The position numbers were made by a program, and so were the translations under genes. From assembly GCA_009363875.1 (NCBI GenBank), contig CM018695.1, forward strand, positions 45,627,935 to 45,691,934: a stretch of DNA of 64,000 bases, given 5' to 3'. Of this stretch, positions 1-10,700 are shown piece by piece (the stretch's first letter is position 1; every line of letters starts with the position of its first letter). The notes under the pieces were generated by a model that was not told the origin of the DNA, ran no database searches, and saw only the letters and a list, made by a program, of their open reading frames with translations. Origin of the DNA: Mikania micrantha. Lineage: Eukaryota > Streptophyta > Magnoliopsida > Asterales > Asteraceae.

Positions 1-2111
1 TCCTCATCATTTACTCTTAACTGATGATACCCGGATCGTAAATCAATCTTAGAGAAGCAAGTTGCTCCCTGTAATTGATCAAACAGATCATCGATCCTGG
101 GTAGAGGATATCTGTTCTTGATTGTTAACTTGTTCAGCTCACGATAATCTATGCACATGCGAAATGAACCGTCTTTCTTCTTGACAAATAGAACCGGAGC
201 TCCCCATGGAGAGAAACTCGGTCTTATGAAACCTTTGTCTAAAAGTTCTTGAAGCTGACTAGACAGTTCTTGCATCTCAGACGGTGCTAACCGATACGGT
301 GACTTCGCCACTGGGTTTGCTCCAGGGACGAGATCAATTCTAAACTCCACTTGTCGGACTGGTGGTAGTCCAGGCAAGTCTTCTGGAAATACGTCTGGAT
401 AGTCTTTGATAACCGGTACGTCTCCAACTGCTTTCTTGTCAGGTTTCTTTTCCACCACGTGAGCTAAGAATGCGTAATATTTCTTCTTCAGATACTTCCT
501 CGCCTTGATGCACGATACAATCTTCAATTCGCGGCAGGGTTTCTCACCGTAGACTATCATCGTTTCGCCGGACGGTAAGGGGATTCGAATAAGTTTCTCC
601 GAGCATACGATTTCAGCATTGTTCTTAGATAACCAATCCATTCCTACTACAACTTCGAAGCTTCCGAGAGTCATAGGAATGAGATCGATGGGAAAAAATG
701 GTCATTTAGTCTTAGCTCACAAGCATTAATGATGGAATCTACAACTATAGTCTTACCATTCGCTACTTCTACAGTATAGGGGGCAGTAAGTGTGGATAGT
801 TGCATATTAAGCAAAGAAGCAGTATGAGCAGAGATAAAACTTTTATCAGCACCAGTATCAAATATGATAGGAACATAGTGATCATTGATAAGAAATGTAC
901 CCGTGATGACTGCCGGCTCTTCACGTGCTTCAGCAGTTCCAATAACGAAAGCACGAGCAACAGCAGTATTGTTGTTGAGTTTTGGACACTGGTTTCTGAA
1001 GTGTCCTTCTGCCCCACAATTATAGCAGGCCCTTCCACCTGCAGCAGTAGAAGTTGTGGCAGCAGTTGTTGCAGCAATAAGATGAGCAGATCGACAAGTC
1101 GCTGCAAAGTGTCCCATACGCCCACACTTGTGACACTTTCTGCATGCAATAGTGGGTAGATGATGGTACTGGCATTTGGTGCAGAGTGGAAATGAGCCAG
1201 TGTACTGCTTTCTGACATTAGCAGGTTGTGGCATAGCAGTGAGGGGAGTAGCATGAGTAGGTGCAGCCGCAGTCAACGCTGCAAAGTTCTTGATTGTTTT
1301 CTGTTTCTTCTTCTTGTGGTGATGCTGTTCCGGCTTCTTGCCTTCCTCAATCTGTGCCCTTTTGAATCCCTTTCGGGTGAGCACCCCGATTTTACATACT
1401 CTTCAGTAAGAGTAGCACCCAATTGTATTGCGGCTTCCAAAGTAGTGGGGTTGTTCCCCATAACAGTTCCTCTAACCACTAGAGGCAAGCCTTCGATGTA
1501 TTTCTCTATCCTGCGGGATAGAGGAGTAACCAGATGTGGTACCAAAATGCACAACTCATGAAAACGAGTTGTGTACTTGGCATTTTCGCCACTATCCTGC
1601 ACCAGATTCCACATCTCCACCTCCAGTTTCTTTAGCTCGTGACGTGGACAAAACTTTTCCACCAGTAAGTTCTTGAATCCATCCCATGGTAAGGCTAGAG
1701 CGACCTCACGTCCCCTGGTGTTCTTCTCAGAGTTCCACCAGGTAAGTGCGCCCTTATGAAATGCACTCGAGGCCATCTTGACCTTTAGATTTTCAGGGCA
1801 TCCGGTGAAGTCTAGAATGTCTTCGATACTTTCCAGCCATTGCAGTAGGCCGGTAGCTCCTTCGGTACCAGAGTACTTAGGAGGCTTAGCATCGTTGAAC
1901 TGCTTGAAAGTAAAGTTAGCAGTTCCAGCGTTTGTGGCATTTGAGTTGTGTGCAGAATCACCGGTACTTCCCCGAAGATTCTGGGTAATATCAGTGACCA
2001 TGCCTGGGATCACATCCCTCATGTGAACAGCGATAGCTCGAGCAATCTTGTTAATTTCATCATCATTACCGCTTGTCGAACCCCAGCATTTGGGTCTCGT
2101 CGAGGAGGCAT
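1..2111 (-). pseudogene. gag-protease-RT fragment of T1, frameshifted
   Basis: The gag start ATG is the complement of 2109-2111 and opens MPPRR as in the sibling copies. Visible parts are the gag core (about 1390-2022), two CCHC zinc knuckles (CHKCGRMGHFAATC near 1100-1140 and CYNCGAEGHFRNQC near 985-1030), an aspartic protease site FDTGADKS near 830-865, and the first half of RT including the YRELNK segment near 140-155. Compared with T2, single bases are missing in short runs near 697, 1387, 2083 and 2167. The reading frame therefore changes several times. The copy cannot encode a polyprotein as written, but base-calling error in homopolymers is an alternative explanation. Confidence 0.85.
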
Positions 2112-2329
2112 TCTACGAATAGAAGCCACAAGCGGGTCAGTAATGAAAATGGATACAATTGAATTTTCATGATAAGGTCAGTAATATATCCATACTACTA
2201 GTATTATCATTCAATTGTAATATGATCCAGTACACGTATAAGTTATCAACTTATTTGTATACTTATCATGTGAATATGTACGATGTCTCATGATCTCTCC
2301 ACCAAACCTACACACTGACACTTTCCCGA

Positions 2330-2389
2330 TATACCGAAAATAGTTTATATATAGGGCTCACTCTCGCTGCCCACCACCGTTTCGGTATA
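2330..2389 (-). other. Covarying hairpin cassette, family 1 leader copy a (T1)
   Basis: Arms 2330-2339 (TATACCGAAA) and 2380-2389 (TTTCGGTATA) are perfect inverted complements. Between them are the shared core motifs GTGGTGGG and GCCCTATATATA (minus-strand sense). A smaller stem GGGC/GCCC lies inside. Flanks CAAGGGCA and TGTCAGTGT also recur in other copies. Confidence 0.7.
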
Positions 2390-2838
2390 CCACGATCATG
2401 CCCTTGCTAGCATTTGGCAACACGTTTGTACTGATTTCCAAGTGTGTTCCATTGATTAAGAATCCCATGATCTTTGATCAACTTGAACTATGATTGATTC
2501 CATGATTGAACTATGATTATGTTATGCGTGCACCTACTAACAGTTGTTAACATGTAGAACTAAGTCATACGTGTGTTCTACACTTTCCTGTTAACCTATG
2601 TCAGTAAGTACCAATGATGTAATCACTTAAGAATTTCACTTAAGGTTTACATTTACAGAATGTTCACAACTTGGTTGATTCACCATAATGTCTGGTTCAT
2701 CCAAGTTTGAATTTCATTATGATTTGATTCACCAATGATTGTTCCCAAATGATTGTATCCCATGTGTTTTGACTAATGTTCATGTGTCCAGTTGATCCCG
2801 AATCCTCACTCCAAATACAAACGCCGGATTCCCCCTAA

Positions 2839-2900
2839 CATACTGAAATAAGCTTATATATAGGGTAAGCTCTCACCGACCCACCACTTACCTCAACACG
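2839..2900 (-). other. Covarying hairpin cassette, family 1 leader copy b (T1)
   Basis: Arms 2839-2852 (CATACTGAAATAAG) and 2887-2900 (CTTACCTCAACACG) pair over 14 positions in minus-strand RNA if G-U is allowed. The core again has GGTGGG and CCCTATATATA. The inner stem is GGGT/ACCC, a paired change from GGGC/GCCC in copy a. Confidence 0.65.
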
Positions 2901-3195
2901 TCAGCGTTAATCCGTCGTCTATATTTGGGGCTAAGATTCCAACTGTTGATTGATTATGATTGTCTCATGATTTCCTCTTGTTCCTTGATTCTGTCTATGA
3001 TTGTGTAAACCATGGTCCTTAATTTACTAGAAACTAAGACCTTAGGTTTATGTATATGTGTCCTAGGTTAATCAACCTAGTTTCCCAATACTTACAGTAC
3101 TGAGCATAATGATTTCCTGTGAGAACTTCAACTAAAGAATACTGTTACACAGATTCTAAGTTATAAAGTTCCTATGATAATGAATCCATGATAAT

Positions 3196-3665
3196 GATAG
3201 CAATGACAAGGATTTCAAATCTAAGTTCTAAATTAATAGACCTCAACCTTTGAATTCCTATAGTGATATGACAGGATCTCAAATCCAAGTTCTAAGTTAA
3301 TAGATCTTGATCTTTGAATCCTATAATGAATATGACAAGGATCTCAAATCCAAGTTCTAAATTAATAGATCTTGACCTTTGAATCCTATAATGAATATGA
3401 CAAGGATCTCAAATCCAAGTTCTAAATTAATAGATCTTGACCTTTGAATCCTATAATGAATATGACAAGGATCTTAGATCAAAGATACTAAATTAATAGA
3501 TCTTTGCCTCTAAATCCCATAATGAATATGACAAGAAATTCATATCAAAGATACTGAAACTACAGATCTTTGCCTCTGAATTTCTATAATGATCTCTGTG
3601 TGAGAATTTCAGATCAAGGATACTAAGAATACAGATCCTTGCCTCTGAAATCCTTAAATGCATAT
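3196..3665. repeat. Tandem repeat of about 65 bp in T1 leader
   Basis: Six to eight degenerate units of the type TATAATGAATATGACAAGGA followed by a TCAAATCCAAGTTCTAAATT stretch and a TGACCTTTGAATCC end. The central units (3320-3450) are almost identical and the outer ones drift. The matching block in T3 (about 41545-41880) has fewer units. Confidence 0.8.
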
Positions 3666-3902
3666 GTGTGAGAATTTAATTCGGTTTCTAAAATTATAGA
3701 AGTCCGATTCAAATTCTTTGACTCGATGTCTAATCTTAGTAAAATGTCCCTAAGATCTTTCAAGCTTAATGTAGACTTAATGCTCACTTAAGTTACTTAG
3801 ATCCTAAGTATCCTCAAGTATATAGCACTTAGTCCTATTGGGTAGCTTAGGTTATAGTCTAGGTCATTAAACATTGGGTTTTTCCTAGTTCTCTACAACC
3901 TT

Positions 3903-3915
3903 GGCTCTGATACCA
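3903..3915 (-). promoter_or_regulatory. Primer-binding site of T1 (initiator tRNA-Met)
   Basis: The complement reads TGGTATCAGAGCC, the usual plant retrotransposon site complementary to the 3' end of initiator tRNA-Met. It lies 3 bp from the LTR edge at 3919. Confidence 0.9.
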
Positions 3916-4530
3916 ACCTGTCACACCCCTGCGCCGCGTGCGGAATCCACGGCGCGGTGACGTATGATCAGTTGAATCATGCACAAGTATTGAATAAGAA
4001 CAACCACAATGGATTACTACATTTCATAATGTTTAGACAGTTGATTAGTTACAGACAATCTATCTACCAAAAGTAAGACAACTACAGACCCAACATATAG
4101 TTTACAAAATAAGACTCCAAACAAGACAATTAAACATTTAGGATTTAGTGAGTTTCTATTCCATCCTAGCATGTTTCTTCATCTTGTTCTATCTTAGAAT
4201 GGTCTCCTTAGTTGTCCATGAGAATGTCTTAAACCTGATTACCTGAAACACGTGAAAAGTAACTGTCAACTACAGACGTAGTTGGTGAGAACAATAGGTT
4301 TAAACATTTGTAAACATGAGTTATATGATATAAGACATAGGTAAGTTAAAGCATCATAAGATTCACACGGATGAGCTGCAACCCAAACTAACATCAAGTA
4401 AGGAAATGAGTGTAAACAGTCCAATCACTGTTCGCACATGAGTCAACATATAATATCAAGTCCCAAACCACGTTTGGAGTTAGATAATATGTCAACAGTT
4501 TTGAATAAACCATATGTAACCGAAATCTGC

Positions 4531-4563
4531 AGTTAGTTTATAAAACAGATTTAAAAACTAACT
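4531..4563. other. LTR palindromic hairpin
   Basis: Arms 4531-4544 (AGTTAGTTTATAAA) and 4550-4563 (TTTAAAAACTAACT) pair with one mismatch around a 5-nt loop. The T3 LTRs have two such hairpins with different but still complementary arm sequences. Confidence 0.6.
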
Positions 4564-4769
4564 GCAGCAATCGGCCTGCCCCAATGTATGTGTCCGCTTT
4601 CCCTTGTTGTGATCACCCAGTACTAACGCTAATGAATATGATACTTGATGGGTTTATAAGTTTGTTTACAACAAATGACACCATGTTTTCTGAATCTTAC
4701 TTTAACCGGATGTGTTAATGTCTTATTGAAAACCTGGATTTAACTCCACGAGTTGAATCCTTTGTTTAT

Positions 4770-4945
4770 GTAACATGAAATGAATCTCTTGATTTGAATA
4801 CCATGATGTGAACAACTTGACTTGAATACCATGTTTTGAACTAATGAGTTTGAATACCATGTTTTGAACCACTTGATTTTGATACCATGTTTTGAACCAA
4901 TGAATTGAGTACCATGTTGTGAACCACTTGTTTTGAATACCATGA
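4770..4945. repeat. Tandem repeat of about 30 bp in family 1 LTR
   Basis: About six units built on TTGATTTGAATACCATG followed by TTTTGAACCAC. The same array occurs in both T3 LTRs (33228-33390 and 43037-43199). Confidence 0.8.
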
Positions 4946-6002
4946 TGTGATGACCTTGTATAACAAGGTTTATAGCAAGAGAAGGGTTGATGAAATCATT
5001 TATTTAAAAATGTTTATCCTTTAAAAGAACATTTGAGTAAAACTGTTAATAAACCTTTCAAGAACAATTTTAAAATCCTTTTTAGTAATAAGAGTTTAAT
5101 AGTAAATAATTCCTTTAAAACAGTTGACAATTTCCTTAAACAGTTGAAGAATCACTTGGATTCATAGGATAAACCTGTAATGTTTATGAATGCACATACA
5201 CTGTGCAATGAAACAAGATTGAAATAGCGGTTTTGATCACGTGTTCCACCCCAAAACAGTTATAAAACAGTAAAAGAGGGGCTAAAGTTCTCACCTGTCT
5301 GCAGTAGACTCTGAACTTAAAACAGATAGCAAGTAGCAAACAGGACTTCTAATTGTTTCCTATAACATTGTAATCATACATAAGATATAGGATTTATAAT
5401 TGTATAACTTTGATTCATTGATTGACTTGTGTTCTCTTGATTATGATTGTTGTGAAAACTTGAATGTTATGCTTTGAATCATTAGATTGATCATGGGTCC
5501 AAGAAACTTATGAAATGTTCTTTGATGCATAATTCTTATGCATAAAATGATAAATGTTTAAGAATTTGATAGCCATTGATTATCATTTGTTGTGGAAAGA
5601 TGTTCAATTGTTTCATAAGTCTTGTGATTGTGAATTGATCATGTGCTTAAGATAAGTTGCAACTTAAACCCATTTTGACCAATTTCACATATTCATAGAG
5701 TTTATGGCCACACATTGGGCCTTAAACCCATAATTATGATACTAGCTCAAATGGAGGTCCATGGGCCGTTTGTGTTAACAAAGGCCCAATTGATTATGAT
5801 GTTGGGCCAATCCACTTGTTTATGGACCGTGTAGAATGCCAAAGACCATATTGGGCCTTGTAGCATTGAGTTGGGCCGATTAAACCAAATTGAGTCGACC
5901 TAATTCTCTCGGGCTTGTTTTAACCTATAGAATTGATTGTTGATAGAATTGGGCCACAGAGGATTTGATTTGGGCCGAATTGAATTTGGGCTGCCACCTT
6001 AG

Positions 6003-6600
6003 GCAGCGAACCCTCCTTGGTTCTAGCCTAAGGTTCGGCTATCTTGATCCACTTCCAAGGTTCGGCCGTGACTAATCAATAAGGGTTCGGCCCTAATGTT
6101 TGCATGCAAGGGTTCGCTCATTAAAACCTGGTTCGTTTGATTGCATGGAAGGCCCAGCTCAAGTGGGTTCGTGGCCTCCAGGGTTCGTCTATGATTTCAT
6201 CAGATGGTTTCGGCTAAGGGTGAGATGTCTAAGGGTTCGGCGAAGTGAAATGATTCGGTGGTCTCATGGTTCGGTTGACTGAGGTTTAGGGGTGGGCTGG
6301 TACTTCCACGAACCATGCAGGGTTCGTGGACTCCTTAAGGTTCGCCGAGGTTGCTCAAGACCATGCAAGTTCGGCTGGAAAACCCTAGTAGACTCGGCAC
6401 CCCATAGTTCGGCTGGCTAGCACAGAAGATTCGTGTAGGTTCGTGAGACCCATTAGGGTTCGTGGGGTCAATGATGGCTGAATGCAGGTTCGTGAGTATC
6501 CCTAAGGATTTGGCTGAAAAGCTACGTACCATGATGGTTCGTGGAACACCCCTAGGGTTCGTCCATGGCGGCTGAAACTTGAGCCAACGAACCTGTTTCC
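6003..6600. repeat. GGTTCG motif array in family 1 LTR
   Basis: Close to twenty copies of GGTTCGGC, GGTTCGTG or GGTTCGCC, spaced roughly 15-50 bp in non-coding DNA. It stands out as a CpG-bearing island in an otherwise AT-rich LTR. Confidence 0.7.
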
Positions 6601-7407
6601 AGCATCATCCTACCCATTGAATCTTCTGTTTCAAACCCCGATTCAAGTTATCCTAGCATCAAGGGGTGTGGTTGGAGGTGCGAAAACAGAATGGTGATGT
6701 TTTTAACCGGTGGTTCGTCGGGTTTGATCACAAACACAATTACAACCATGAAAACCCTCTTTTTCCGAAACTTCAAGCTCAATTACCTCGAGATTGGCTG
6801 GATGAAACCACGATATTCTTGTACTTTCTGGTAGAGTTTGTTGAGAGCTTCGCGTGGACACCAAGAACTCCGAAATCCGTTGAGAAATAAGCGAGTTACG
6901 CGCGTTTAAAGCTTGGTTTTTAGAGAGAGAGAGGGGTAGACGAACTATTAGAGAGAGAAAGGGTTGTTGGTGGAATTTATGAGCATTTAAGCCTTGTTCA
7001 AGGCTTTTATAGCTCGGGTGAAATTCGGGTCCGTTTCGGTCGCTCGGTTCGCGTTTCCGGAACGTAACGCGTATTTTACGCGGTTAAAATAAAAAGAGTT
7101 ATTAAACTCATTAAAATGATGAGTTTCAAAATTGTAAAAATATAAAATAATAATTTAATTATTTTACTCTTCGTGTGTTGTCGGATCGTTAAACATTCAC
7201 AATTTACGTGTATACCCGCAATCGCGTACGTTTTCCGATCGTATTAAAATATTTAAAGTCGTTTAATCGTAATTATAAGTTCAACATTCGTATTATTATG
7301 GATCGTCACCCATAACTATACTCAGTCTCGCTTACAGATTACGATCTTGGTTGAATTTATTAATTGTCATAATATTCGTCTCAACACTACGCACTAACAC
7401 TAACCTG

Positions 7408-7469
7408 TTACACCGAACGCAGTATATGTATAGGGCTCACTCTCGCTGCCCACCACTGTTTCGATATAA
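7408..7469 (-). other. Covarying hairpin cassette, family 1 LTR copy
   Basis: Arms 7408-7417 (TTACACCGAA) and 7460-7469 (TTCGATATAA) pair over ten positions in minus-strand RNA, with G-U pairs. GTGGGCAGCGAGAG and GCCCTATACATA are conserved in the loop. It sits about 190-250 nt into the LTR in transcript sense, so the TATA-like core might also act as a promoter. Confidence 0.6.
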
Positions 7470-7657
7470 CAAGTTACTGTTCTTGCTTAGTGAAATTGAC
7501 TGTAAATAGATAATACATACTTGTTTTCTGATTACTAAGATCCTGTAACACACAAGCACACATTTTGAACATACGAATCACATTGATGAACTGAACCATG
7601 AATAGACACTGTTCTAACACTGTTTACAACTACATGACTATATGCACTAATGTTACA

Positions 7658-7675
7658 GTCTCCCCTAGTTAAGGG
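7658..7675 (-). promoter_or_regulatory. Polypurine tract of T2
   Basis: The complement contains AACTAGGGGAGAC immediately before the LTR terminus TGTAACA. This is the expected plus-strand priming site. The same sequence abuts the T3 and T4 LTRs. Confidence 0.75.
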
Positions 7676-7783
7676 AATTTCGTCCCGAAATTAACTAGCC
7701 GAAGATACTGTAAAAAGATGAGGGTACTTAAGCTTCATCTGGTCTTCACGTTCCCAGGTGAACTCAGCACCGCGTTTGCCCTC

Positions 7784-10700
7784 CTATCGCACTTTCACGA
7801 TCGGGATACGGCTGCGTTTAAGTTTCTTGACCCCATGATCCATGATCTCAACTGGACGTTCAATGAATTGCATGTTGTTCTGAATCTGTATGTCTTCCAG
7901 TGGAATCTGAACATCATGATCCGCCAAGCATTTCTTAAGATTCGATACATGAAAAGTATCGTGAACATTGCTTAGCTCCACTGGAAGTTTGAGTTTGTAG
8001 GCTACGGGACCAATCCGTTCCAGGATCTCAAAAGGTCCAACGTACCTTGGTGCAAGTTTCCCTTTCTTCCCGAATCGGACAACGCCTTTCCAGGGAGAAA
8101 CTTTGAGTAAGACTCGGTCACCCACTTGAAACTCAAGTGGTTTCCGACGTCGATCAGCATAACTCTTCTGCCGATCTCGTGCGGCCTTAAGCCGTGACTG
8201 AATGATTGTGATCTTGTCTGATGTTTCCTGAATGAGTTCTGGTCCTACGACCTGTGAGTCACCAATCTCGGTCCAACAGACCGGTGATCGGCACTTTCTA
8301 CCATATAGAGCTTCGAATGGTGCACATTGAATGCTCGTATGATAGCTATTGTTATATGAAAACTCAATGAGTGGGAGATGAGTGTCCCAACTTCCACCGA
8401 AGTCAATGACACAAGAACGGAGCATGTCCTCAAGTGTTTGGATAGCCCTCTCACTTTGGCCGTCGGTTTGGGGATGATACGCTGTGCTAAGATTAACACG
8501 CGTTCCCAAAGCCTTCTGCAATGATTGCCAAAAGCGAGAAGTGAAGCGACTATCACGATCAGATATGATTGATGTTGGAGTACCATGACGTGCAATGATT
8601 TCGTTGATGTACAATGTGGATAACTTCTCCATCTTGTAATCCTCTCGGATTGGGAGAAAATGAGCAGATTTGGTGAGTCGATCAACGATCACCCAAATCG
8701 AATCGAAACCTCTCGGAGTTCTCGGCAACTTTGTTATGAAATCCATGGAAATTTGCTCCCATTTCCATTGAGGAATTTCAGGTTGCTGCAGAAGTCCCGA
8801 AGGCTTTTGATGTTCTGCTTTGACCTTTGAACAAGTAAGACATTTTCCCACATACAGTGCTATGTCTTTCTTCATTCCCGGCCACCAGTAAGATGTCCTC
8901 AAGTCCTGATACATCTTGTCGGCTCCAGGATGAACTGAGTATCGCGACTTATGTGCCTCATCACAGATGAGTGTGCGCAATTCTTCAGACTTTGGAATCC
9001 ACATGCGGCCATTGAGATATAACAACCCATCTGATCGAGGTTCTAGTTTCTTCTCAATGCCACAATCCAAGTCTGTTTTGAGTTGATTGTCTGTTACTAC
9101 TTGTTGTTGTGCAATACGAATCAAGTCTTTCAAGTTTGGCTGTGTATTGATCTCCATGGCTCTAACACGAATTGGTTTGACTGGTTCCTTGCGACTAAGA
9201 GCATCCGCCACCACATTGGCTTTACCCGGGTGGTAACGAATCTCGCAGTCGTAATCAGTTAGAAGCTCAACCCAACGTCGTTGTCTCATGTTGAGCTCTT
9301 TCTGATTGAGAATGTGTTGAAGGCTCTTGTGGTCTGTATAGATGACACATTTAGTACCGTACAGGTAGTGTCTCCAAATCTTCAGTGCAAAGACCACAGC
9401 CCCTAACTCAAGGTCATGAGTAGTGTAATTCTTCTCGTGAACCTTAAGTTGTCTTGAAGCATAAGCAATGACCTTGTCCCGTTGCATAAGTACACAACCG
9501 AGACCAAGGTTTGAAGCATCACAGTAGACAATGAAATCATCACTACCTTCTGGAAGACTAAGGATAGGGGAATTGCATAACTTCTGTTTAAGAAGTTGAA
9601 ATGCATCTTCTTGTTTCTGTCCCCATATGAATGCTTGACTTTTCTGCGTCAATGTAGTGAGAGGCAAGGCAATCTTAGAGAAATTTGCAATAAATCTCCT
9701 ATAATAACCTGCCAGACCTAGAAATGAACGAATCTCTGTGGGAGTAGATGGAGTAGTCCAGTTCTTAATCGCCTCAATCTTGGCTGGATCTACATGAATT
9801 CCATCTTTGTTTATGACATGTCCTAAGAAGTGAACCTCCTTTAGCCAAAATTCACATTTTGAGAATTTAGCATATAGTCGTTCAGTTCTTAGTAACTCTA
9901 AGACTTTCCTCAAATGATCCTCGTGTTCTTGTTCTGACTTGGAATAAATCAGTATATCATCAATGAAGACAATAACAAACTGATCCAAGTATGGCCTGCA
10001 GACTCGATTCATCAAGTCCATGAACACTGCGGGTGCATTGGTCAGCCCAAATGGCATAACCACAAACTCATAGTGTCCATATCGAGTCCTAAATGCAGTC
10101 TTTGGTATATCCTCATCATTTACTCTTAACTGATGATACCCGGATCGTAAATCAATCTTAGAGAAGCAAGTTGCTCCCTGTAATTGATCAAACAGATCAT
10201 CGATCCTGGGTAGAGGATATCTGTTCTTGATTGTTAACTTGTTCAGCTCACGATAATCTATGCACATGCGAAATGAACCGTCTTTCTTCTTGACAAATAG
10301 AACCGGAGCTCCCCATGGAGAGAAACTCGGTCTTATGAAACCTTTGTCTAAAAGTTCTTGAAGCTGACTAGACAGTTCTTGCATCTCAGACGGTGCTAAC
10401 CGATACGGTGACTTCGCCACTGGGTTTGCTCCAGGGACGAGATCAATTCTAAACTCCACTTGTCGGACTGGTGGTAGTCCAGGCAAGTCTTCTGGAAATA
10501 CGTCTGGATAGTCTTTGATAACCGGTACGTCTCCAACTGCTTTCTTGTCAGGTTTCTTTTCCACCACGTGAGCTAAGAATGCGTAATATTTCTTCTTCAG
10601 ATACTTCCTCGCCTTGATGCACGATACAATCTTCAATTCGCGGCAGGGTTTCTCACCGTAGACTATCATCGTTTCGCCGGACGGTAAGGGGATTCGAATA

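Larger units (their letters stand above)
2112..3902 (-). other. T1 leader between PBS and gag
   Basis: A 1.8-kb non-coding leader without a convincing ORF. It holds two covarying hairpin cassettes (2330-2389 and 2839-2900) and a block of about 65-bp tandem repeats (about 3196-3665). T3 carries a homologous leader at 40442-42106. Confidence 0.75.
1..3918 (-). mobile_element. T1: partial Tekay-like Ty3/gypsy internal region
   Basis: Minus-strand internal region running from the middle of reverse transcriptase (window edge) back through protease, gag and leader to the primer-binding site next to the LTR at 3919. Bases 1-2887 match 10110-12889 almost base for base. By eye there are about five substitutions and five single-base indels. 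The rest of pol and the other LTR lie outside the window. Since the LTR at 3919-7657 also ends the neighbouring copy T2, T1 and T2 form an LTR-sharing tandem. Confidence 0.9.
3919..7657 (-). repeat. LTR shared by T1 and T2 (family 1)
   Basis: A 3739-bp LTR with termini TGTCACA...TGTTACA on the plus strand. The PBS of T1 abuts its left edge and the polypurine tract of T2 its right edge. It therefore acts as 5' LTR for T1 and 3' LTR for T2. Contents from left to right: a hairpin (4531-4563), a 30-bp tandem repeat (4770-4945), a GGTTCG array (about 6003-6600), a CG-rich stretch near 7020-7085 and a hairpin cassette at 7408-7469. It is clearly diverged from the T3 LTRs although the internal regions are close. 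Confidence 0.92.

Noticed and set aside
769..1561. Several open frames of 110-160 codons overlapping gag of T1, on both strands (same at 10879-11593)
   Set aside because: They lie antisense to or out of frame with the gag-protease coding sequence, recur only because the gag copies are identical, and contain no domain.
2330..2389. Hairpin cassette as a hammerhead ribozyme (retrozyme)
   Set aside because: A CGAAA is present in family 1, but no CUGAUGA core segment lies nearby and the GAAA is not conserved in family 2 copies.
3196..3665. Tandem repeats as a CRISPR array
   Set aside because: Units are contiguous and degenerate without unique spacers, in a eukaryotic retrotransposon leader.
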